Shown piece by piece: positions 58,136 through 64,000 of a DNA stretch of 64,000 nt. Both the position numbers and the translations under genes were made by a program. The notes below the pieces were generated by a model. That model saw only the letters and a list, made by a program, of their open reading frames with translations, was not told the DNA's origin and did no database searches. Positions within the stretch are counted from its first letter, which is position 1; every line of letters begins with the position of its first letter. This DNA is from an uncultured Oscillospiraceae bacterium (GTDB lineage Bacteria > Bacillota > Clostridia > Oscillospirales > Oscillospiraceae), in NCBI GenBank assembly GCA_910589155.1, contig CAJURY010000009.1:1-64000 (forward strand), in the 5' to 3' direction.

Positions 58136-59971
58136 ATGACCAGCATTTTGGAACGAATTTTGCCGACGGTGCAAAAGCCTGCCCGCTATGTAGGCGGCGA
58201 ATACAACCAAATTGTAAAAAACAAACAGGATATAGAGGTTCGCGTGGCGTTCTGCTTTCCCGATACTTACGAAATCGGCATGTCCAATTTGGGAATGCGG
58301 ATTTTGTACGGCGTGATGAACCAGATGGACAAGGTTTGGTGCGAACGGGTCTTTGCCCCCTGGGGAGATATGGAGGACGCGATGCGTAAGCATGGCCTGC
58401 CTTTGTGGGCGCTGGAAAGCCACGACCCATTGGCGGAGTTTGACCTCATCGCCTTTACCATCGGCTATGAAATGAGCTATTCCAACCTCCTCAATATGCT
58501 GCGCCTGGGTAAAATCCCCCTCCATGCCAAAGACCGGCATGGGCTGCATGGTTTGGTATTTGCCGGGGGCGTATGCGCCTATAACCCGGAGCCGCTGGCG
58601 GATTTCGTGGACTTTTTCTCTCTGGGCGAGGGGGAAGAAATTACAGTGGAAATTCTGGAGCTGTACCGCAAGGCAAAGGCGGAAAGCTGGAGCAAGCAGG
58701 CGTTTTTGCAGGAGGTTTCCAAAATTCCCGGCATTTATGTGCCGTCTTTTTACGAAGATACCTACAACCCGGACAGAACGCTTCACGCCCTCACGCCCCT
58801 TTCCGGCGTCCCTGTGAAGATTACCAAGCGCATTGTGGAAAATCTGGACAGCGCCTATTTTCCGGTGGATACCATTGTGCCTTCTACGGAAATTGTACAT
58901 GACCGGTGCAATTTGGAGCTGTTCCGAGGCTGTATCCGGGGGTGCCGCTTCTGTCAGGCGGGCTTTTCCTGCCGCCCGGTGCGAAAAAAAAGCCACGAGG
59001 CGCTGCAACATCAGGCAAAGGAAGCCTTGGCGCTTTCCGGCTGTCATGAATTGACCTTGGCCAGTCTTTCCACGTCGGATTACCGCCAGCTTCCAGAGCT
59101 TACCGATGATCTGATTCCCTACTGCGAGGAAAAGAAAATCAATCTTTCCGTACCTTCTCTGCGGGCGGATAATTTTTCCAGAGAACTGATGCGGAAGCTG
59201 CAAACCGTGCGCAAAAGCGGCCTGACCTTCGCCCCGGAGGCGGGTACCCAGCGACTGCGGGACGTGATTAACAAAAATCTCACGGAAGAAGAAATCCTCA
59301 CCACCTGCGCCAACGCTTTTTCCGGGGGCTGGAACAACGTCAAGCTGTATTTCATGCTGGGACTACCCACGGAAACCGACGAGGACGTAAAAGGCATTGC
59401 GGAACTTGTGTACAAGGTGCTGCAAACCTGGCGGGAAACCGCAGGCGACAAAAAACGAGGCCTGCGCATTCATGTGGCCACGGCGTTTTTTGTACCCAAG
59501 CCCCACACGCCTTTCCAGTGGGAAAAACAGATTACCCCGGAGGAATATACCCGCCGCCAGCGGCTTTTGAAAGAATGCATTTTGTCAAAAGCCGTGGAAT
59601 ACAACTGGCATGCCCCTGACCTCAGCTATCTGGAAGCGGTTTTAGCCAGAGGCGACCGTCGTTTGGGAAAGGTCATTGAGGAAGCGGTAAATCGCGGTGC
59701 AAAACTGGACGGCTGGGACGAGTATTTTTCCTACCAGACATGGCTGGACGCTTTTAAAGCGTGCGGCGTTGATCCTGATTTTTATACCACCCGTGGCTTT
59801 GCAATGGACGAACTGCTTCCCTGGGAGCACATCGACGTTGGCGTGAGTAAGCGGTTTTTGCAAAAGGAGCGGGAGCGCGCCTATGTTGGGCTGGTTACCC
59901 CGGACTGCCGCCATGCCTGCGTCGGCTGCGGCGCGAATTGTCTGCTCAAGGAGGGGAATTGCGATGCGTAG
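58136..59971 (+). CDS. B12-binding/radical SAM protein (TIGR03960 family)
   Basis: A 611-residue protein with an N-terminal B12-binding-like Rossmann region (VRVAFCFPDTYEIGMSNLG, EFDLIAFTIGYEMSY). A central radical SAM domain follows, whose cluster motif is CxxxCxxC in RGCIRGCRFCQAGF. Cysteine-rich C-terminal sequence (CRHACVGCGANC) may hold a second cluster. The family occurs in Firmicutes beside a DUF2344 gene, as here, and is thought to modify RNA or ribosomes; its substrate is not established. The ribosome-binding site is weak. Confidence 0.92.
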   Translation: MTSILERILPTVQKPARYVGGEYNQIVKNKQDIEVRVAFCFPDTYEIGMSNLGMRILYGVMNQMDKVWCERVFAPWGDMEDAMRKHGLPLWALESHDPLAEFDLIAFTIGYEMSYSNLLNMLRLGKIPLHAKDRHGLHGLVFAGGVCAYNPEPLADFVDFFSLGEGEEITVEILELYRKAKAESWSKQAFLQEVSKIPGIYVPSFYEDTYNPDRTLHALTPLSGVPVKITKRIVENLDSAYFPVDTIVPSTEIVHDRCNLELFRGCIRGCRFCQAGFSCRPVRKKSHEALQHQAKEALALSGCHELTLASLSTSDYRQLPELTDDLIPYCEEKKINLSVPSLRADNFSRELMRKLQTVRKSGLTFAPEAGTQRLRDVINKNLTEEEILTTCANAFSGGWNNVKLYFMLGLPTETDEDVKGIAELVYKVLQTWRETAGDKKRGLRIHVATAFFVPKPHTPFQWEKQITPEEYTRRQRLLKECILSKAVEYNWHAPDLSYLEAVLARGDRRLGKVIEEAVNRGAKLDGWDEYFSYQTWLDAFKACGVDPDFYTTRGFAMDELLPWEHIDVGVSKRFLQKERERAYVGLVTPDCRHACVGCGANCLLKEGNCDA

Positions 59972-60620
59972 AGTATTGTTTTCCAAAACCGGCGACGCCA
60001 TTTGGATTTCTCATTTGGATCTCATGCGGGTGTTTCAAAGAAGCTTCCGCCGGGCAGGACTGATGCTGAAGCACTCGCAGGGCTTTTCTCCCAGAGCCAT
60101 TGTGTCCATTGCCCTCCCGCTTTCCGTGGGGGTAGACAGCCGGTGCGAAATTTTGGATTTTGAACTGGTGGGGGAAGCGGTTTCTGATGAGGAAATTAAA
60201 ATCCGGCTAAATCAGGCGCTCCCTCTGGGCGTGCGGGTGGAAGAAGTTTATGATTCTTCACGCAAACAAAAGGAATTGACTCATTTGCAGGCGCGCCTTG
60301 CCCTGGAGTACGACAAGGGTGTGCCCGAAGGCGCGCAGACGGCCATTGCGGCGTTGTTCCAGCGGGAAAGCCTGATGGTAGAAAAGAAAAGCAAAAAGGG
60401 TGTTACTTCTGTAGATATTTTGCCTATGGTGCAAAAGCTGGAGGTAAGCAGTCAGCCGGACGGTCTCGTTTTGAACGCTGTGATATGCGCGCAGAATCCT
60501 GCTTTAAATCCCAGCTTGCTGGCGGAGGCGATTGCCGTCTATTTGCCGGAGTTTATCCCGGATTTTGTAAAGATCAGTCGGCTGGAGGTTCTGGACGGGC
60601 AAGGGGAAGCCTTTCGGTAA
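59964..60620 (+). CDS. DUF2344 protein (TIGR03936 family)
   Basis: A 218-residue protein starting MRRVLFSKTGDAIWISHLDLMR, characteristic of TIGR03936. Blocks LMLKHSQGFSPRAIVSIALPLSVG and LEVSSQPDGLVLNAVI follow. It is the constant partner of the preceding radical SAM protein and is fused to it in some genomes. ATG 59964 follows AAGGAGGGG and overlaps the radical SAM gene by eight bases. In many Firmicutes RNase G and rplU-rpmA follow; here there is only a repeat region. Confidence 0.92.
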   Translation: MRRVLFSKTGDAIWISHLDLMRVFQRSFRRAGLMLKHSQGFSPRAIVSIALPLSVGVDSRCEILDFELVGEAVSDEEIKIRLNQALPLGVRVEEVYDSSRKQKELTHLQARLALEYDKGVPEGAQTAIAALFQRESLMVEKKSKKGVTSVDILPMVQKLEVSSQPDGLVLNAVICAQNPALNPSLLAEAIAVYLPEFIPDFVKISRLEVLDGQGEAFR

Positions 60621-60812
60621 AGATTGGATGTTCATTTTCATGTTACCTAATGTTTGCTTTTTATTCATACCCCGTTCAAAAGTAAAATTTATAGTATGGA
60701 TGTAAGGTTGATACGGAAGCCGTGAACCGGATCTTCCTTACAGGCCGCATTTCTCGTTTGTCCTTCATTTGGACTACTTCCTACCTCTCTCTTTTATTCA
60801 TTTACGCTCAAA
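60621..60812. other. Non-coding stretch before the second repeat copy
   Basis: AT-rich with no gene, good promoter or terminator that I can support. A weak GGAAG/CTTCC dyad lies at about 60716-60736. Confidence 0.4.
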
Positions 60813-61085
60813 AGGAAAACGCCCCGCATATAGCGGGGCGTTTTCCTCAGTGTGTCAAAAAAGCCTCGCAGAGTTCGCGCCCGCAGGCGCGAATAAAGTC
60901 AAAATTATTTTCCGCCGCGGCGTGTACGTGGCGGAAAATACTTCTCAGGCTGCAAGTGTGGAATTTGTCCGCTTTTGGCGGACAAATTATGCGCGCAGCA
61001 GACTGCAAACCTATTGTCGGAAAACCCCGCAGGGGTTTTTCGACAGTCTCAGGAAAGCGCCCCGCATATAGCGGGGCGTTTTCCT
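60813..61085 (+). repeat. Multi-hairpin intergenic repeat, copy 2
   Basis: Two nearly identical 35-base hairpins (60813-60847 and 61051-61085; 15-bp stems with the centre GCATATAGC) flank a ~200-base core. The core holds hairpins at 60874-60893, 60906-60939, 60962-60988 and 61015-61045 and matches copy 1 in reverse complement. It lies between convergent genes (DUF2344 gene and secG), as copy 1 does. Confidence 0.85.
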
Positions 61086-61187
61086 TGGTTTGTTTAAAAA
61101 GTTTATTTATCATAACGAGACGCCGCCGATGTGGGTAATGAATTGAAAATGGAGAAAGCGATTAAATTTTTGATTGCCACACCAGTC

Positions 61188-61266
61188 TGCGGACTGGTCC
61201 GCAATGACATAATTGGTGTTTTTTTACAGTCTCAGGAAAACGCACTGCTATATGCGGGATGCTTTC
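61188..61266 (+). repeat. Possible decayed fragment of the multi-hairpin repeat
   Basis: ACAGTCTCAGGAAAACGC at 61226-61243 matches the right boundary of copy 2 (ACAGTCTCAGGAAAGCGC). It is followed by a mismatched hairpin with centre GCTATATGC. A CCAGTCTGCGGACTGG palindrome lies at 61188-61203. It looks like a degraded third end. Confidence 0.4.
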
Positions 61267-61299
61267 TTAATTGTAAGGGTTGCACATCGCGTCCTAAAA

Positions 61300-61335
61300 C
61301 AAAAATCCCGGTTACCGTTGGTAACCGGGATAAAA
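61300..61335 (-). terminator. Terminator of secG
   Basis: A perfect 12-bp stem (ATCCCGGTTACC/GGTAACCGGGAT, three-base loop) followed on the minus strand by TTTTGTTTT. Confidence 0.92.
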
Positions 61336-61344
61336 CGTATCTGC

Positions 61345-61581
61345 TTACAGCACGGACAATGCCAGAGTCAGCACAACAAAGACGAGACCAACCCACTTGG
61401 TGGAAGAGGCCAGAACAGCGTCTAAGTTGTTCTTCTTGGAATTTGCCAGATAAGAATTGCTGTTGCCAGACAGCGCGCCGGACAAGCCGGCTTCCTTGCC
61501 GGACTGCATGGTGATAACCGCAACCAAAACAATGCTGCAAATCATCTGCAAAGCAATGATAACCCACTTTAATACTTCCAT
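61345..61581 (-). CDS. secG: Preprotein translocase subunit SecG
   Basis: A 78-residue membrane protein with two hydrophobic helices (~3-24 and ~56-76) joined by a Gly/Ser-rich loop (QSGKEAGLSGALSGNSNSYL), the SecG pattern. It associates with SecYE and helps SecA-driven export. The start at 61581 follows GGAGG; upstream in-frame codons lack a signal. It is a single gene with its own terminator; rnr and smpB, common neighbours, are absent from the flanks visible here. Confidence 0.93.
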   Translation of the reverse strand: MEVLKWVIIALQMICSIVLVAVITMQSGKEAGLSGALSGNSNSYLANSKKNNLDAVLASSTKWVGLVFVVLTLALSVL

Positions 61582-61742
61582 ATTTACCTCCTTCCGCCAC
61601 AGGCGGCAACCGTTTCGCGGCAACGGCGCGCCGAAATATCACCCAAAGGGACGTTCCTTTAATAGCTGATTTATTGTAGCATAGAATTTGCCAAAAGGCA
61701 AGGACAATTTAAAAAAACCGGCAATTTTTTTCCACAGACGGC

Positions 61743-62867
61743 CTATTTGGTAACCCAGGAGCCGGTGGCGGCGCAGTTGAGATAGCTGTTGATGAAGGGA
61801 TCCAAGTTGCCGTCCATGACGCCGTTTACATTGGAGGTTTCGCAGCCAGTGCGTGTGTCTTTCACCAAGGTATAGGGCATAAACACATAATTTCGGATCT
61901 GGCTGCCCCATTCAATTTTCTGCTGCACGCCCTTGATGTCTGAAATTTTCTCCAAATGCTCCCGCTCTTTGATTTCCACCAGCTTGGAGCGCAGCATCCG
62001 CATACAGGTTTCCTTGTTTTGAAACTGGGAGCGCTCTGTCTGGCAGGCTACTACAATGCCCGTGGGCTTGTGAATGAGACGAACGGCGGAGGAGGTCTTG
62101 TTGATGTGCTGGCCGCCCGCGCCGGAGGAGCGGTAGACCTGCATTTCCAAGTCTTCCGGACGAATTTCCACGTCATTGGAATCGTCGGTGATCTCCGGAA
62201 TCACTTCCACAGCGGCAAAGGAGGTCTGGCGCCTTGCGTTGGCGTCAAAGGGGGATACCCGCACCAGGCGATGCACGCCGTTTTCGCCCTTCAAAAAGCC
62301 GTAGGCGTTTTCTCCTTCAATCATAATATCGGCGGATTTCAGGCCGGCTTCGTCGCCTTCCAGATAGTCGAGAATTTTATAGATATAGCCGTGCCGTTCC
62401 GCCCAACGGGTATACATCCGGTACAGCATCTGGCACCAGTCCTGGGCTTCCGTGCCGCCTGCGCCGGCATGAAAGGACATCAGCGCGTTGTTTCCATCGT
62501 ATTCGCCGGTAAGCAGGGTTTCCAGCCGGGATTCTTCCATTGTCTCTGTGAGCGCGGTGAAGCCGCTTTCCAGCTCCGACAGCATAGAATCATCGTCTTC
62601 TTCGATGGCCATTTCGCAGATTGTGAGCAAATCCTCCCAGGTGGAAAGCATTTTGCTGTATTTTTCGCACTTAGCTTCCAGGGTTTTTGCTTTTACCACA
62701 ATTTTTTGGGACTTTTCGGGATCATCCCAAAAACCGGGGGCTTCCTGCATGGCCTGAAAACGCTCCAGTTCATTTTTTGCGCCTTCCAGATTCAAAGAGA
62801 TCGCCAACTCGTCCAGCTTGGGCTTGAGATCCGTTAGTTTGAGGCGGTATTCTTCAAATTGTATCAT
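61743..62867 (-). CDS. prfB: Peptide chain release factor 2
   Basis: A 374-residue RF2 that ends translation at UGA and UAA. The stop-recognition tripeptide SPF is in RVSPFDANARR and the catalytic GGQ in SSGAGGQHINKTSSAVRL. The usual programmed +1 frameshift with an in-frame UGA near codon 25 is absent: the frame is continuous through LDELAISLNLEGAKNELE. Expression is therefore not autoregulated by that route. ATG 62867 is used. Confidence 0.96.
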   Translation of the reverse strand: MIQFEEYRLKLTDLKPKLDELAISLNLEGAKNELERFQAMQEAPGFWDDPEKSQKIVVKAKTLEAKCEKYSKMLSTWEDLLTICEMAIEEDDDSMLSELESGFTALTETMEESRLETLLTGEYDGNNALMSFHAGAGGTEAQDWCQMLYRMYTRWAERHGYIYKILDYLEGDEAGLKSADIMIEGENAYGFLKGENGVHRLVRVSPFDANARRQTSFAAVEVIPEITDDSNDVEIRPEDLEMQVYRSSGAGGQHINKTSSAVRLIHKPTGIVVACQTERSQFQNKETCMRMLRSKLVEIKEREHLEKISDIKGVQQKIEWGSQIRNYVFMPYTLVKDTRTGCETSNVNGVMDGNLDPFINSYLNCAATGSWVTK

Positions 62868-62900
62868 CTTTCATTCCACTTTCTGCAAGTATTTGTTTGT

Positions 62901-62929
62901 ATTATAACCAAATTTTTCTTATCTGTAAA
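62901..62929 (-). promoter_or_regulatory. Promoter of prfB
   Basis: On the minus strand TTTACA (62929-62924), 17 bases and TATAAT (62906-62901). Confidence 0.7.
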
Positions 62930-62946
62930 GAGGGGAAAATAAAAAC

Positions 62947-62980
62947 AAAGGAAGCTGGGCAGGCGCCCGCTTCCTTTATC
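62947..62980 (-). terminator. Terminator upstream of prfB, closing a small transcript
   Basis: AAAGGAAGC/GCTTCCTTT with an inner GGGC/GCCC pair forms the stem. On the minus strand TGTTTTTATTTT follows. It ends a minus-strand transcript from upstream of about 63070, not prfB. Confidence 0.75.
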
Positions 62981-63056
62981 TTTGACTGACTGTGTAAGTT
63001 TCATCTGCGAAAATGAAGTCGTCAATGTCCTCGTTTTCGATACATGGTTTTAACAA
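62976..63056 (-). CDS. Possible 26-residue small protein
   Basis: TTG 63056 opens 26 codons starting MLKPCIENED and ending TYTVSQR, acidic with one cysteine. Support: AGGAGG at 63070-63065 is spaced eight bases before the start, and an intrinsic terminator begins at the stop codon. No family is recognised. It could be a leader peptide, a small regulatory protein or a peptide precursor. A weak -10 (TAGAAT) lies upstream. Confidence 0.45.
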   Translation of the reverse strand: MLKPCIENEDIDDFIFADETYTVSQR

Positions 63057-63150
63057 AAGCGCCGCCTCCTTCAAATTTGTCAACACATCATTCTATGTGG
63101 AAAACCGGAAAAAATGCATAGAAAATTTTTTAAATACCAGCAAAAACTGG

Positions 63151-63179
63151 TTGCAATCAGAAAATTGATGTGCTATACT
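63151..63179 (+). promoter_or_regulatory. Promoter of the cobalamin-riboswitch transcript
   Basis: TTGCAA (63151-63156), 17 bases and an extended -10 TGC-TATACT (63171-63179). Confidence 0.7.
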
Positions 63180-63200
63180 ATCCCGGAACAATCAAATAGG

Positions 63201-63332
63201 AAGGTACGGTTTGAAAAGCTTTCTTGCTGAGTAGATGAAAAAGGGAATCCGGTTCAAATCCGGGACAACCGCCATTACTGTATTTGCCGCGCTATGGGTT
63301 TTAAGCGGCATAAGTCAGGAACCTGCCGTATT
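63201..63332 (+). promoter_or_regulatory. Cobalamin (B12) riboswitch
   Basis: Conserved blocks in order: TGAAAAGCT-rich P2/P3 area, AAAAAGGGAATCCGG, AAATCCGGGACAACCGCCATTACTGT, and the B12-box half AAGTCAGGAACCTGCC. P1 can form between TACGGT (63205-) and GCCGTA (-63330). An imperfect GTGC...GCAC stem at about 63365-63410 may be the expression platform. Bound cobalamin should lower expression of the genes after it. Confidence 0.92.
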
Positions 63333-63515
63333 TTCGTTTGGTTCAACATGATTGGGCGAGATGAGTGCAACCGATTCGTAAGCGCCGCTTGGCGGGAATC
63401 TGGATCGCACTATTTTGTATTTCCAGCGCCGTTGCCGCGTGTTGAATCTGTTGCGCTCTTTTCTGCGTTTGATGCGGAAAGGAGCCTTTTTATTTGTGAA
63501 AGGGGGGACATTAAA

Positions 63516-63758
63516 ATGACAAATGAGGAACAGCAGTCTTGGGCGGTAAGGCAGTTGCAGGAGAAGCAGGCGGAAATGGGGCGGCTTCCGCTCAAAAGTG
63601 ATTTTGATGTCGTCACCTTGTCCAGAATCAAAGCGTTTTTGGGACCCTGGCCGCGTGCTTTGGAAAAGGCGGAATTGAAAGAGAAAAAGGAAGCTGAAAA
63701 ATCCAAAACATCTCACAAGAGAAAATCTCGAAAAAGGAGCGGTCAGAATGAAATTTAA
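63516..63758 (+). CDS. Small protein with a homing-endonuclease-associated-type repeat
   Basis: An 80-residue soluble protein. The pattern AVRQLQEKQAEMGRLPLKSDFD...SRIKAFLGPWPRALEKAEL resembles the short repeat (GRxP then FGxWxxAL) found in HNH-endonuclease-associated DNA-binding repeats, followed by a very basic tail. It carries no nuclease motif itself. AGGGGGG precedes ATG 63516. It is the first gene after the cobalamin riboswitch and overlaps the next gene by 11 bases. A DNA-binding role is inferred. Confidence 0.6.
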   Translation: MTNEEQQSWAVRQLQEKQAEMGRLPLKSDFDVVTLSRIKAFLGPWPRALEKAELKEKKEAEKSKTSHKRKSRKRSGQNEI

Positions 63759-64000
63759 AGCAACCCGTTTTGCAGCGCTTTTTTTGGCGCTGGTTATGGT
63801 GTTTACCTGCATGCCAATGTCTATTTTTGCGGCAGACACAGACGAATTCCGTGTTGTTGTTTCCGTGGAAGGGCAGACGCTGGGGCAGGGGATGTATGTA
63901 GAGCCAAAGTCCTATACATTAAATGAGATAAATGCGCTGCTGTCTACTGAGGGTTACGGTCCTTATACGGAGGATGAGCTCACGGCTGGTATGGCGACGC
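63748..64000 (+). CDS. Exported protein under cobalamin control (partial)
   Basis: Only the first 84 codons are in the window. Residues 1-30 form a signal peptide (basic start, hydrophobic core, MSIFAAD cleavage area). The mature part begins FRVVVSVEGQTLGQGMYVEP, suggestive of DUF4430-type surface proteins, whose domain is related to the transcobalamin C-terminal domain. With the B12 riboswitch upstream, a role in capturing cobalamin is plausible but rests on context. AAGGAG precedes ATG 63748. Confidence 0.6.
   Translation, partial: MKFKATRFAALFLALVMVFTCMPMSIFAADTDEFRVVVSVEGQTLGQGMYVEPKSYTLNEINALLSTEGYGPYTEDELTAGMAT

Noticed and set aside
60722..61138. Plus-strand frames across repeat copy 2
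   Set aside because: They run through perfect hairpins and share sequence with copy 1 only because of the repeat; no translation signals.
60621..61340. Possible CRISPR leader or array in the hairpin-rich gap
   Set aside because: The repeated units are two flanking hairpins around a unique core, without regular short repeats and spacers.
63294..63515. Start of an upstream frame in phase with the 80-residue gene
   Set aside because: It begins inside the cobalamin riboswitch; the ATG at 63516 has the ribosome-binding site.

Overview
The window comes from a spore-forming (or spore-descended) member of the Clostridia, most likely Oscillospirales (Ruminococcaceae/Oscillospiraceae type). The reasons are the Firmicutes str-operon order, spmA/spmB, spoVD, spoVAD/spoVAE, ireB, a Phe T-box leader on pheST, strong Shine-Dalgarno sites, moderately high GC for the class and a meso-DAP type MurE. 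The species cannot be named from sequence alone. Most of the window is chromosomal housekeeping core with no prophage, CRISPR array or large transposon.

Layout. 1-5250: tail of the str operon (terminator probably behind rpoC, then L7Ae-like protein, rpsL, rpsG, fusA, tuf). 5304-8218: spmA, spmB, argS. 8229-8497: first copy of a multi-hairpin repeat. 8521-10347 (minus): rsmI, a tRNA1(Val)-type methyltransferase and a 2[4Fe-4S] ferredoxin. 10518-14344: an orphan ClpC-like ATPase and a membrane-anchored serpin. 14476-28651: a large dcw (division and cell wall) cluster with an MraZ-box promoter: mraZ, rsmH, ftsL, spoVD/ftsI, murE, murF, mraY, ftsW/spoVE, murG, murA, divIB, ftsZ. It lacks murD, murC and ftsA. 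28861-30776: YerC-like regulator, methyltransferase, hslO. 30880-31490: a five-tRNA operon (Val, Asp, Phe, Gly, Cys). 32031-33225: rpsF-ssb-rpsR.

33499-37487 (minus): ybaK-like gene, TSCPD gene, a MITE-like element, then a DUF4358 lipoprotein / MBOAT / DHHW cassette that looks like an envelope O-acylation system. 37613-43543: a TepA-like ClpP-fold protease, an S9 peptidase, a 46-residue Asn/Gln-rich protein, spoVAE and spoVAD (no spoVAC beside them), an SH3-NlpC/P60 hydrolase and a conserved unknown gene behind a promoter rich in GTTACA boxes. 43785-47890: ireB, pheT, pheS and their T-box leader. 48158-50124: flotillin and an XRE regulator. 50328-56674: a seven-gene Opp/Nik-type ABC transporter operon with an FmdE-family protein and a TPR protein, preceded by a C5-T-G5 palindrome resembling CsoR/RcnR operators. 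56878-58040: a divergent sigma-like protein with a zinc-finger anti-sigma-like partner. 58136-60620: radical SAM/DUF2344 pair. 60813-61085: second copy of the multi-hairpin repeat. 61345-62867: secG and prfB. 62976-63056: a possible 26-codon gene. 63151-64000: a cobalamin riboswitch controlling a small protein and an exported protein cut by the window edge.

The strongest candidates for something undescribed are: (1) the ~270-bp multi-hairpin element at 8229-8497 and 60813-61085, whose internal hairpin shows four compensatory base-pair changes between copies and whose flanking hairpins match within a copy but differ between copies; (2) the sigma/zinc-finger pair at 56878-58040; (3) the FmdE/TPR transporter operon; (4) the Asn/Gln-rich and 26-residue small proteins. 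Functions are assigned from recognised motifs and gene order; no database search was run.
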